NCBI GenBank assembly: GCA_021464525.1
Contig: JADRCO010000727.1
Span: forward strand, 1 to 27,454
DNA length: 27,454 nucleotides
Origin: Rhizophagus sp. LPA8_4_AMF
Taxonomy: Eukaryota; Glomeromycota; Glomeromycetes; Glomerales; Glomeraceae
Direction of reading: 5' to 3'
Below the pieces are notes generated by a model. That model searched no databases and was not told the origin of the DNA. It saw nothing but the letters and a program-made list of their open reading frames with translations. The position numbers and the translations under genes were made by a program. Of the stretch, positions 11,601 through 21,551 are shown piece after piece. Each line of letters begins with the position of its first letter. The first letter of the stretch is position 1.

Positions 11601-13630
11601 ACTTCTTCATAAATAATTGATGATTGTAAATCGACAAAATCGTCGTTTCCACTCAAATACATCAGGGAATATTCTTTGAAATTTTTAATTTTCAATCTTT
11701 CCCCATTCAAGAAGACTTTAACATTTTTTACACATCCAGCCAAATCATATACACGTTTCTTCAAGAGTGCTACAATATCATCATCAAACTCATTGGACAT
11801 ATTAAATTTCTGAAAATCTGGCTTGAAAGTGATCATCGTATATTCCTCTTTTTTTGAGCAAGATGAAATCTTGGGAGGTTCCTTTACAGACATGTTATCT
11901 CTGAATACTTGACGATATTTTTTGCCTGCAGAACTATCAATAGTTTCAACAACAAATTCTGTGCTAAAAATGTTAGTCAATTTGGCGCCATAACCATTTC
12001 GACCTCCAGTAACTTTCTTTTCATTATCATTATAATTAGAAGAAGTTAAAAGATGACCAAATATAAGTTCTGGTACGTACACATTTTCTTCTTTGTGAAT
12101 TTCGATGGGTATACCATTACCATTATTATATATAGAAATCTTGCCAGATTTCACATCAATATCAACTTTTATGGTGTCCATAGAGGGATCCCGAATTTTG
12201 TTGTCAGCAGCATTTACCAAGATTTCATCTATTATTTTATATAAACCTGGAACATAAGTAATTTCTCTGTAGACCATTGTTTGTTTATCCGAGTCGTAAA
12301 CCCATAATTTTTCAGTTGACGCTTGAACTGACCCAACATAAGTATCAGGTCTTAATAAAATATGTTCAAGTTGTGTTTTCTTTTGATAAACTTCTTCTAC
12401 TGGTTTTTTTGATTGAGTCGAAGCTCCATTTGATGAAGAATTAGCTGAAGTGACATTATTAGAAGAGGTTTCGTTGGAGACAGCTTTGTTAGAGGAGGCT
12501 TCGCTAGAAGTGATTTTGCTTGAAGAAGCTTTGCTTGAGGAAGTCTTACTAGAAGAGGCTTTGCTAGAAGGAGCCTTACTTGAAGAAGCTTTTTTAACAG
12601 TTGGTTTACGAGTTTTCGTAATTTTTACGGTATGTTTCTCTTCATCTGGAGAATTGTCTGAATCTAATACATTTGAATTGTCTTTAAGGGTCGTGAGGGT
12701 CGTTTGTTTAAGCTGTTGACGCGATTTTGTAGGTTTTACGGTATATTCCTCTTCATCTGGAGAATAGTCAGAATCTAATACATTTGAATTGTCTTTAAGG
12801 GTCGTGAGGGTCGTGAGGGTTGTTTGCTTAGGTTGTTGACGCGATTTTGTAGGTTTTGCGGTATATTTCTCTTCATCTGGAGAATAGTCAGAACCTGATA
12901 CATTTGAAGCGTCTTTAAGGGTCGCGAGGGTCGTTTGTTTAAGTTGTTGACGCGATTTTGTAGGTTTTGCAGTATATTTCCCCTTATCTGGAGAATGTAC
13001 AGAATCTAATACATTTGAAGTGTCTTTAAGGGCCGTGAAGGTCGTTTGTTTAAGTTGTTGACGCGATTTTGTAGGTTTTGCGGTATATTTCTCCTCATCT
13101 GGAGAATAGTCAGAACCTGATACATTTGAAGTGTTTTTAAGGGTCATGAGGGTCGTTTGTTTAAGTTGTTGACGCGATTTTGTAGGTTTTGCAGTATATT
13201 TTTCTTCATCTGGAGAATAGTCAGAACCTGATACATTTGAAGTGTTTTTAAAGGTCATGAGGGTCGTTTGTTTAAGTTGTTGACGCGATTTTGTAGGTTT
13301 TATAGTAGTTTTCTCTTCGTCTGAGGAGGAAGCTAATACCATTATATTAGAAGATTCTTTAAGGGTCGTTGGTTTAGTTGGTTTACGCGTTCTTGTACCC
13401 TTTACGGAATATTTCTCTCCGTCTGAAGAATCTATTACCATTACATTCGAAGAATCTTTAAGAGTCGATGGTTTAGTTATTTTACGCGTTTTTGTAGCCT
13501 TCACAGTATATTTTTCTTCATCTGAAAAAGAATCTTTAGTCGTTGGTTTAGCTAGTTTACGCGTTTTTGTAGTTTTTACGGTATATTTCTCATTGCCTGG
13601 AGTATAGTCGGAATCTGACATATCTGACAT
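8647..13630 (-). CDS. TOP2: DNA topoisomerase II with long repeat-bearing N-terminal extension
   Basis: Five exons on the minus strand: 13630-10136, 10037-9848, 9779-9490, 9387-8773 and a proposed last exon 8676-8647. Donors are GTAAGT, GTTAGT, GTATGT and GTAAGT; introns are 68-102 nt. The model gives about 1539 aa. Residues 1-410 are an unusual extension. The GHKL ATPase starts near 414 (QLEHILLRPDTYVGS, EILVNAADN, GGRNGYGAKL, and the QTK loop). TOPRIM follows with EGDSA (Glu845), PLRGK and DQDHDG (Asp922, 924, 926). The DNA-breaking tyrosine is Tyr1175 in GGKDAASARY, in exon 2. GIGTGWST and the tower/coiled-coil regions follow. It is a homodimeric nuclear enzyme that passes one DNA duplex through another, needed for chromosome segregation. 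The last exon (ELLNSDRKR, stop) aligns with the end of the yeast core, so no C-terminal domain follows. If that intron is retained, the frame instead ends at 8725. The upstream exons are secure. Confidence 0.95.
12420..12600 (-). repeat. Ser-Lys-rich low-complexity tract in TOP2
   Basis: Between the 37-residue repeats and the ATPase domain, the protein has about 60 residues of repeated SSSKAS/SSNKA type, from a 15-bp degenerate DNA repeat. It is probably a disordered linker. A plus-strand open frame across it (12450-12719) is only its mirror. Confidence 0.85.
12600..13600 (-). repeat. In-frame tandem repeats, mostly 111 bp, in the TOP2 N-terminal extension
   Basis: About ten repeat units encode charged, Ser/Thr-rich segments. 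A landmark GCG/GAG word recurs at 12610, 12721, 12841, 12952, 13063, 13174, 13285, 13387, 13486 and 13561. Spacing is 111 bp in the core, 120 in one unit (a 9-bp insertion) and 102, 99 and 75 in the outer, more diverged units. All are multiples of three, so the frame is kept. The 37-residue unit has the pattern EEKYTAKPTKSRQQ followed by KQTTL, a linker, and SDYSPD. The near-identity of the central units indicates recent expansion or homogenisation. Confidence 0.95.
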
Positions 13631-15139
13631 ATTTGCTAAAGTTATTTTTTTTATAATACAATTTATAGAATTTTATAGAATTTTATGTTTCGACAAGATA
13701 AATCCTACAAATGCTAGATACAAGTTTGTATCGCAGCAACTTGATCACTTATAGGACATATTTATAGTTTACGTAGTTTATGATCACATGATCCAACGAA
13801 TGGCGCGAAAGTATTGGACAGAAAAACTTGTACGTAATCCTGCTTATAGAAAAGTATGACTCCTTAACTGATAAGGTAAAATAGTATATCCGCATTCAGG
13901 TCATTCAAATCTTGTATATACCAATTACAGTATAGTCTCGTGGACCGTTTACCATCCAAAGTTCGTAATAATTATAGCCAACCATCTACAATTTCGGCCG
14001 TATTTCACGTTGTTTATCTCCGATCATACTCCAATACAAATCGGTACAAATTTTAATCAAATGACCCCTATATGAAACTTTCCAGAAGTAGTACCTATCC
14101 ACAAGTCAACACATTATAGGAACATTTTTTTTACAATCAACACCACATTTTTTATTAATTGAGCATACTATAATCTCAAGCCACGTAAGAACAACTCGAC
14201 AACCAATCCATTAAACAAAAGCTTATATCAGATTTACTTACAAACGCTCATGTTCTTTTTCGACATATACTATCCTTCCCAGCAATGTCACACAAAAGAT
14301 GGTGATTCGGAGAGAACAAAGAAATCAGCCAGACGCAAGATCAAAGATCACGGATGCCTTGAGAGCTAAAATCCATTTATAGTAATAGGCTGATCGCACA
14401 GGATTCAGTAATCAAATACAATCAATCCTCTTTTACCAACTTTCACAAACGTCTATCACATCTTATTCCACACACAGTAGAAAGAAAATAGTTAACTCAT
14501 CACATGAACAAACCTATAATTAATCGCTAGGGAATTTGATTGCTTCCAAATCTCTTGATCGATCAATTGATCAGTTTTGGTAGTCTATGATCGATCATAT
14601 TTAATCGAATAATCGAAAGAAAATTAAAATTTTTATTGTAATATTAAATATGGAATAATAAAAACTATTTAGTTTTGGTCACGACACTATTATTATTTAC
14701 TATTAAGCTAAGTAAATATAATATAATAACTTTACATAATCCTCACAAAAAAATAAATCTTTTTGTGAATTTTCTTTAGCAATTAGTCAATCATCGCGAC
14801 TATTAACTGCAATATCACGTGGCTGTAAGTAATAACAGTTTCTACCCAATTGCTTTGGCACTATTTTAATACTAACAGCATATTTTTAATTTTGCCCATT
14901 CCTATTGACTACCAGTTTACTATCTTAAATTGCATTAATTCGCAATCCTTTTACTAATATTAATATCACGATAATGTAGACGTGTTGATAATTTGCATAG
15001 TTTACTAAATTTTAATAATACATAATTATACTAATAAATTAGAAAATACAACAGCTTTCTTCATTAGCCCCAGCAACCAATGGATCTTCCTCTTGTTAAT
15101 CATCAGTTTTTTCGTTCCTTGCATAATGTTATTAATGAA
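13631..15139. other. TOP2 upstream region and AT-rich spacer
   Basis: Apart from the E2F-like word at 13801, no element is clear. The part from about 14160 to 14470 is less AT-rich. It has short coding-like frames on the + strand, for example one containing SDLLTNAHVLFRHILSFPA that ends near 14304 and another starting with ATG at 14299. They are too short and in different frames, and may be remains of an old mobile element that I cannot name. GATCGATCA-type words cluster at 14555-14600. Confidence 0.35.
13801..13810 (-). promoter_or_regulatory. E2F/SBF-like site upstream of TOP2
   Basis: The minus strand reads TTTCGCGCCA about 170 bp upstream of the TOP2 ATG. This matches the E2F consensus TTTSGCGC and contains the CGCGAAA core used by fungal SBF/MBF regulators on the other strand. 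TOP2 is an S/G2-phase gene in other eukaryotes, so cell-cycle control is plausible. Use of this site is inference. Confidence 0.45.
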
Positions 15140-15350
15140 GATTAACATCTATGATTTTGGATTACCGATGTTACAAGTGAAGAACAACTAGAAAACATTT
15201 AAACAGCGTGTAAATTTCCAAGAACTTTATTATAACTTCTTAACATCGGCTTCCTAATTTTTCAAATATGCTTTATAATTGATATGTAGAATCTGAAAAT
15301 TCGGAGACATATTAATTCAATTTTAAAACATGATGCTCTAAATCAGAACA
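15140..15350 (+). pseudogene. Decayed BTB-BACK relic
   Basis: From about 15150 the DNA follows the second exon of the BTB-TLDc genes. It has a DFGLP-like block, then an EQLENI-like block, then 'TTTCCAAGAACTTTATTA' where the genes have FPRDFI. Later come CTGAAAATTC and TTTTAAAACATGATGCTCT, matching FESKYF and ILKRDNL of copy 2. Stops and length changes are frequent and neither BTB exon 1 nor TLDc was found. It resembles the relic at 7100. Confidence 0.65.
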
Positions 15351-16013
15351 TTAGTATTAAATAATATAACTAAATTATAATTGATATATTTTTGATCGTA
15401 AATACCGCATAATTTTATATTTTCATTATTTTAATTAATATTATATTATGGTTTTAATTCTTATATTAAGCCAAATTCAAATAAAAAAGAAGCGATCTCA
15501 TCTGGAATTGTTTATAATACAGAGTACTAGTAGGATAATTGAGATAGATCAATAAGAGACCCTTTTCTTTATCTATTAAAACTAATTTTATAAAAAAAAA
15601 AATACAAAATAATTAAAATAATTAAAAAATTCATAAAATTAATATATCCTATTTACGAAATAAAATTTTAATTACAACTTTTAATATAAACTTTATTGCC
15701 CGATGACACATTTAAAAACTTTGAGCAATTTGAAAGAATCAAACGTATATCTTTAAATCGAAAAACTCGTATTTTTTTTTAAATAATATAAATTCCTAAA
15801 TCAATGATCGAATCATTTGATTTTGTAAATGATAATGCCAATTAAGTATATAAATGAATGACGCTCTTATTATTAATATGTATTATTACATCTTGATTTG
15901 AAAAATTGGAACAATAATTTGTCATACCTGTCCTATGTTACAAATCACCGGATTATCATCCACATCAAAAGAGGTGGTTTATTATAGAATTTCAAGTCTA
16001 AACATATATGGTC
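15351..16013. other. AT-rich spacer upstream of BTB-TLDc copy 3
   Basis: Only A and T runs and no recognisable gene, RNA or repeat family. Confidence 0.5.
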
Positions 16014-16031
16014 ACGCCAATATACCATATA
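16007..16031 (+). promoter_or_regulatory. Conserved upstream box of BTB-TLDc copy 3
   Basis: ACGCCAATATACCATATA starts at 16014, 151 bp before the ATG at 16165. Here the box is framed by an inverted repeat, ATATGGT and ACCATAT. Close matches precede copies 4 and 5 and the truncated sixth copy. The role is inferred from conservation and position. Confidence 0.5.
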
Positions 16032-16164
16032 CGTTATTCAAAAGCAAATGAAAATTTTTTTGTCAAAACAATAATCTTTTTCATTTAAAAACCGAAGCTC
16101 TGGTTAGTTATTTTTTCCATTTTATTCCTTCTAAGGTTCAGTGTCCGATAAAAATTCGAAAAAC

Positions 16165-17978
16165 ATGAATTACGACCAAACTCATAAATTATCTAATGAT
16201 TTATTACATTTACTCAATGATACCAGTGACTGCGACGTAAAAATTTTAGTTGGAAAAGAACCAAATATTAAAGAATTTAAGGCACATTCTCTTATTTTAT
16301 CTTCCAGGTCAAATTATTTTAAAACAGCATTTTCTCCACAATGGGCAATTAAAGAAGATAGATTTCTTATTTCTAATCAACCTGATATTTCTCCTATAGT
16401 GTTTGAAGTTCTTTTAAAGTAAGTTTATTATCGCCAGTTATAAAAATGATTAATTTATTTTTGCACAAGACTAAATTTAAATTTAAATATATATTTAGTC
16501 ATATTTATTCAGGAAAATTTTCTGTTGACAATAATGAAATTAGTTTTGTTGAAATTTTAATTGCGTCCGACAAACTTGGATTTCTTGAAATTTATCAACA
16601 TCTCGAAAAACGTTTGCTTGAAAATGAGTCGGCTTGGAAAATCCCAAAGGATTTTATTATAATTTTTCAATTTCGTGAAGATGATCGTTTCACTAATTTA
16701 TACGAAGTTGCAATAGGATTAGTATGTAGAAATGCTAAAGTTATTTTTGATTCAAAAGAATTCTTAGAAATGGAAGAGGAACATTTAATTCAACTTTTAA
16801 AACGTGATGACCTTAAGCTAGAAGAAATCGATATTTGGGAATATCTTATTAAATGGGGAATCGAAAATACTGATTCTATATTAGATGAAAATTCGGCTAA
16901 GTGGGAGCTAACGGATTTCGAAGAGCTAGAAAAAACTTTGCACAATTGTATTCCTTACATTCGATTTTCCCAAATGTCTCCTAAAGTATTCGAAATAGTA
17001 AGAAAACAATATAAAAATATTCTACCAGAAGTTCTTGTTGATGATGTCCTGCTATATTTTACAGATCCAAATACCAAACCAGCATTAAAACATTTACCAT
17101 TAAGAGTATCAGCATATCCTCTTGATTCCAAAATAATTAATGCTCAAGACGCAGCAACAATAGCAAGCTGGATTGATAAGAAAAAAGGAATTCCCTATCG
17201 TTTAAAAGAAATGCCTATTAAATTTGAGCTTATTTATCGTGCTAGTCTTGAAAGATTTAGCACTAATAGATTTCATGAATGTTGTGATAATAAAGGACCA
17301 ACTGTTGTTATCATTAAAGTTAGAAATTCAGGAGAAATAATTGGTGGATATAATCCGTTAGATTGGCGTAGTATGAAATTAGTAGAAAATGAAAGTATAC
17401 CACGTAATAATCGTGATTTTTATATTAAACATGAATGTGAAACATCAAATAGTTTTATATTTTCATTATCTTCATTATCAAATGGAGTGATTCCTAAATT
17501 AAGTCGAGTTAAATCTAAAAAAGAAGCAATCATCTGGTGTAAAAACAAAGGACCGTGTTTTGGTTTACAAGATTTGTTGATTGAAAGTAATTCAAGATCT
17601 GGTAAGAGCAAACAAAAATCTTACGAAAATAAAATTATTGATAGCGAAACCTTTGATATAGAAGAATATGAAGTATTCCAAATTATAGATAATAGATTCT
17701 CTCTCCTTAAACTTTTTAAGAAAACATGTAGTTTTACTTGGAGAATAGTTAAAGGAACTTTTCAATTTATGGGGAAAACTATTTCATCCATCGTGCGTTA
17801 CATTAGTGACATAGAAAGAGAAACATATAAGAAACTTTTCATTAGTTTAAGTGTTCTAGGCGCTTTGGCATTATTAGCATTTATCATATATAAGTTTATT
17901 GTGGCTACTGTTTTAACTAAAATTGTTGTTGTTTCTATTATTGCTGCTATTATCATACTTATTTGTAGTAATTGTTAA
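16165..17978 (+). CDS. BTB-BACK-TLDc protein with two C-terminal membrane segments (copy 3)
   Basis: Exons 16165-16418 and 16499-17978, with an 80-nt intron (GTAAGT...TTAG), code for 577 aa. The frame is open further upstream, but the first ATG is at 16165 (MNYDQTHKLSND), which matches the paralogues and gives the same 254-nt first exon. The BTB domain has CDVKILVG and AHSLILSSRS, and the exon join gives HIYSG. BACK follows with KRLLENESAWKIP and IDIWEYLIKWG. TLDc covers about 295-483, with LIYRASLERF, CDNKGPTVVIIKV, IIGGYNPLDW, GPCFGLQDL and EEYEVFQII. The 94-residue tail starts with basic and aromatic residues (LLKLFKKTCSFTWR) and ends with two hydrophobic helices, about 531-552 and 556-575. 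It is probably anchored in a membrane, with the BTB-BACK-TLDc part on the cytosolic side (inference). Target and function are unknown. Confidence 0.92.
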
Positions 17979-18491
17979 TAGTTGGAAATTATTTTCACTC
18001 CATTATTTACGAAATATGGTTATATTACCAGTGATAAAATTCTAGATCGTTGAGCTATTCGAAAATTATTTTTGTACTATTTATTTAATGCGAAAGATAT
18101 ATGATTTATAGAATATTATTAGTTTACATACTTTATTTTTGTAAATTTTTTTCGGTTCAAGATATATGTTTGACAAATAAATTTGAAAATATAACTCTTC
18201 AATTAAAGATAAAATAATTTTGGTAAATTAATACTTAGAATTTAATCTAAGGTTTGTAAACGATAATTCTAAATTCTATATTAATTCTAAAAAAATCCAT
18301 GATTTGTCTCTCTTAATAATATTGTTTATGATATAAGCTTTTGAAATAGATATATTTCAAGTTATTATAGATGTATTTCTAGTCATACAGTAAATTACTT
18401 TACTTACTAATTCTCTTTACACGATCAATTTCCAATATCCTCTTTTTATAGGTTTAAGAAATCTAGTAAATGGGGGTTCCTTAATGTACAG

Positions 18492-18601
18492 TAGGGGTGT
18501 ACGATACAATATTAACGTACGAACTGGCCGGAGTTAACGTTATGCAAGTGCATAACTCCTAAACTCGGGCCCAGTCGTATGTTAATATCATACATCCCCT
18601 A
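18492..18601. mobile_element. Small palindromic MITE with TA target duplication
   Basis: The element runs from GGGGTGTACGATA (from 18494) to TATCATACATCCCC (to 18599) and is flanked on each side by TA. The arms are imperfect inverted repeats of over 30 bp (left TATTAACGTACGAACTGG, right CCCAGTCGTATGTTAATA). The centre continues as a second inverted repeat, GGAGTTA...TAACTCC, so almost the whole 106 bp can fold back. TA duplication points to the Tc1/mariner superfamily. No coding capacity; mobilisation would need a transposase from elsewhere. Confidence 0.75.
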
Positions 18602-19042
18602 AGGACGTCCGTAAAATTAATTGAAGAATTTAAATCACTGATTTTACTTATAATGATTCATATGTTGTCACCCGTTGATTATATGAAACCCGAACTAAAT
18701 TATCAATTTTTTTTTTAAAGATGAAATTCAATTTTTATTTAGAGAAATGCGGGCATTATCAAGTAAACGTAACATACAATATTCAAGTCAAAAAAATAAA
18801 AAATTTAAGTATCTACGACAAACAAACTATAATCAGCTAATTTAATGTGTATACCTGCCAACTGATGGCATTTACGATTCAGTTAACCAAAAGAAATTTT
18901 TCTCATCGACGAAACACATGAAGATAACAGTTATGTAGAAAAAAAAAATTAAAAGTAATAAAATTCGAATCAGTATTTTATATTTGTCGTAAGATCCTAA
19001 TTCTACTCAGACATTGTGCAGCATATCCTCTTTCGAATTTTT

Positions 19043-19159
19043 TTAGCTAACCTTTTCTGAGATATCGTCAATATTTATAAGAACTGGTTTACGTGCTGGT
19101 ATAACTTTCAGTTTAACTTCTGGCTTAACATCCAGCTTAATTTTTGGTTTTGAAATATT
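19043..19159 (-). CDS. Coding-like fragment, unrecognised
   Basis: The minus strand has 38 open codons ending in a stop at 19043-19045. They include KPKIKLDVKPEVKLKV and end PVLINIDDISEKVS. The mixed codon use and the periodic K-x-x-V/I pattern look like real protein sequence rather than AT-rich noise. There is no ATG and a stop lies just upstream, close to the hairpin element at 19186. It may be the last exon of a gene whose other exons I cannot see, or a gene remnant. Function unknown. Confidence 0.2.
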   Translation of the reverse strand, partial: NISKPKIKLDVKPEVKLKVIPARKPVLINIDDISEKVS

Positions 19160-19185
19160 TTAGTGAATAGAGGATGAGCTTAGGG

Positions 19186-19263
19186 GAAGTTTATACTATT
19201 AAAATCTGGCGTACACCATGGAAATTGGACAGGTTTCCACCAAATTTTAATAGTATAAACTTC
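19186..19263. mobile_element. Short hairpin element (MITE-like)
   Basis: Terminal inverted repeats of 24 bp with one mismatch (GAAGTTTATACTATTAAAAT at one end, its complement at the other) enclose 30 bp. Inside is a smaller inverted pair TGGAAA/TTTCCA. No target duplication could be defined. A diverged copy of the same core (TTAAAATCTRGCGTACAC, then CAGGTTTCCA) lies at about 20220-20262. Confidence 0.6.
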
Positions 19264-20141
19264 ATAAACCGTCCTGTGATATATATACATCATGTGGATT
19301 TTCTTCTATAATTACAAGTCTATAAACTATTAATTGCTCTTATTATCTTTCATATCACATCTGTTACAGTCGATTTATGTGGCGTAATCCGAATGTAATT
19401 ACAGTATAGAAAAAATATATATGGAAATTTTGAAAAAAATCATGCTAAATATTTTATAAAATTACCATGTCATTTAGCGTATATTTTTTTTTTAAAAAAA
19501 AAATTTTCTAATTCTAATTATACTAATTAATTTTTTGAAATTTTTCTCTATCGAACCTATTTGACCATTGATTAACGCGTTTATTGTTATCAACTATTCG
19601 TCCGTTCCTTCTTTAATCGATGCATGTTTTGGGAGATGAAATATGTTATTATGATTTACCGCAAGGAATTTTCTTAACAACACTTGAAATCACTTCTGTG
19701 CATCTACCCTTTTATTTTACAAACCCATATATGTAATAATACACATGTAAGCATTACACTAATAATGTATCATGCAAATAGTAATGATTCTATAATTAAT
19801 GAAAATCTGTCATAACTTATTGATTATTATTAAAGTTTTACTGACACCTTTTTATAAATCATATATTTACAATTACACTTGCTAAGGTTATATGCCTCTT
19901 TCTTGAGTAAGCCTTCTTCGAAATATGACATACCCGATAGCGTAAATATCTGGTATTTTTTGAGTGGGCAGAAGTAGTATAAAATTAGTAATTGGTATTA
20001 TGTGCAAATATGAAAGAGAAAGACGAAAAAATGAGACATTTACCAATAGCAGAAGCTACTTTTCTCTTGGATTTCTGTTATCGCAGAAAACAGGGCATAG
20101 CACATTTCTTATGCTTGTTAGCATGCCGCGCGCCGTGGTAT

Positions 20142-20262
20142 GGTTTCCACTATGGAAACCTTGGTGTACGTGATGAAAATTGTCCATTTGCATAACATTT
20201 CCATAAAAACTGTAAACTTCATTAAAATCTAGCGTACACAACAGGTTTCCACTAAATTTAAC
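20142..20262. mobile_element. Foldback relative of the 19186 element
   Basis: GGTTTCCA at 20142-20149 pairs perfectly with TGGAAACC at 20153-20160 across three bases. Further on, a word with the core of the 19186 element appears (TTAAAATCTAGCGTACAC at about 20225), and TTGGTGTACG near 20161 is its inverted counterpart. It looks like a decayed, rearranged copy of the same small element family. Confidence 0.45.
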
Positions 20263-20895
20263 CATATCTCTTTGACTTATTAGCATCTCTACATCCTGAG
20301 AATGTAAAATACTACCCTTGAATATGTTACGGCTTAATGCCACTGCCCTCAAACATTCCTTCGTCCCTGGCTCTGAATATTTTATTAATATTCCAATTCA
20401 AGAACCAGAGCACTGCATGACTTCCGCTCCGAGTGAGAATATTTGGAGTAAAAGGTACTCTATGTATTCACTCCCCACTCTTCGTAGGAAGTCCTAAAAA
20501 AAATCCAGTTTAGCTCCTACTGGCAGGGCTGAGAAATAAGTTAAGCTCGAAAAATTAAGCTAAGTCTGACTCCGAAATCAAGTTGAGTATATAATAAATT
20601 AGTACAGTGCGGTAATACGGACTTTCGAAAAATATTTTCAATTTTTCCATACTCTGAGGAATTTTCCGTACTAATAATCTTACATTGTAACTTCATGTGA
20701 TTGAATTTGCGAGAAACAATAATATGCTTATATATGTTACAATTACGTAATATTTGCAAAAAGATTTATTTTACCCTCTTTTTACTTTTGGCAATAAAAA
20801 TAATCTTGCCCTTTTCTGTCTTTTAAAGCTTTTTTACTATTACTCTATTCCCTTCCCCTTGCCCCTTGGGCAGTAATTGTTTTCCATAATCACAA

Positions 20896-21192
20896 TCAAC
20901 TCGAAAAACATTTTTCTTTAACTGCTGCTTTATTGTGCCATAAATCCCTTGATTCTGTAGATCGGTCCATATGTATACGAAAATTCAAAGTTGTAAAAGT
21001 TGTACGAAATATTTTAAGTTTCGTACGTAGTATAGTTTTTTTTAGATTTGTAAACGTATCTGCATCAGATTTAACCCTTTTTGTTCTAATCTTGTCTAAA
21101 TTTAAACCTTTTCGTACCTCATCAGTTATTTTCTTTATTTTCTTACCTTTCTGAGAGATTATTTGTTCCTTTTGTTTGAGCATCGTTTCCAT
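20896..21192 (-). CDS. Hypothetical Lys-rich protein (98 aa), doubtful
   Basis: From the first ATG (METMLKQKEQ) the frame runs 98 codons. The first third is Lys/Gln-rich and could form a short coiled coil; the end reads RDLWHNKAAVKEKCFSS. The frame is open about 20 codons further upstream without an ATG, after a possible CATAG acceptor, so it could be a last exon or a piece of a mobile element. No family was recognised. Confidence 0.25.
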   Translation of the reverse strand: METMLKQKEQIISQKGKKIKKITDEVRKGLNLDKIRTKRVKSDADTFTNLKKTILRTKLKIFRTTFTTLNFRIHMDRSTESRDLWHNKAAVKEKCFSS

Positions 21193-21526
21193 TTTTGAAA
21201 GATTGAACGTGAGTTCTTTGTTTTTTCTGCTACGCCTCACAAAGCCAATTGAACTTTGCTATGATCTTGATATCCTTTTGATACTAAGTATATGATGTTT
21301 CCTCACTATACTTTAATAAAGTTCAACTGTTTCTGTATTCAACCTGGTATTTTGATTTATGTTTTGAAAGAACTTTGGGTGTTTTGTAGTTTTGTATTTT
21401 CTTTCAAAAGCTCGTGCAGATAGGCTTCCAATATTTTGGTAATAAAAAAGCTGGTTTTGTTAAAAAACATGTTACTAAACTTCTTTACTTATGCAAAGCC
21501 ATTTAAAAAAAGTCATCTAAACAAAT

Positions 21527-21551
21527 ATGGTTACGCCTATATACTATATAT
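21527..21551 (+). promoter_or_regulatory. Conserved upstream box of BTB-TLDc copy 4
   Basis: ATATGGTTACGCCTATATAC, followed by TATATA, is 116 bp upstream of the ATG at 21650. It keeps the inverted-repeat frame seen at copy 3 with one change. Confidence 0.45.

Larger units (their letters stand above)
17979..21533. other. Long intergenic region with small palindromic elements
   Basis: About 3.5 kb without a confident gene. It holds the TA-flanked palindrome at 18492-18601, the hairpin element at 19186-19263, its relative at 20142-20262, a coding-like fragment at 19043-19159 (minus) and a Lys-rich minus-strand frame at 20896-21192. The segment 20380-20740 is less AT-rich and includes an ACAGTGCGGTAATACGGA word near 20604, which resembles a transposon end, but no partner end was found. 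Confidence 0.45.

Noticed and set aside
12450-12719. Plus-strand Leu/Glu-rich open frame
   Set aside because: It is the mirror of the Ser-Lys-rich repeat tract of TOP2, which clearly codes on the other strand.
12600-13600. CRISPR-like regular repeats
   Set aside because: The repeats are directly adjacent coding units with no unique spacers, in a eukaryotic gene.
16141-16164. Upstream extension of BTB-TLDc copy 3 (SDKNSKN)
   Set aside because: It begins with GTG, not ATG. The paralogues start at the position of the ATG at 16165 and all have a 254-nt first exon.
19964-20352. Several overlapping open frames on both strands
   Set aside because: They run across the small hairpin element and its flanks and have no protein-like pattern.
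20600-20680. Possible transposon with ends near ACAGTGCGGTAATACGG
   Set aside because: Only one end-like word was found. The inverted TTAGTAC/GTACTAA pair is too short to define an element.
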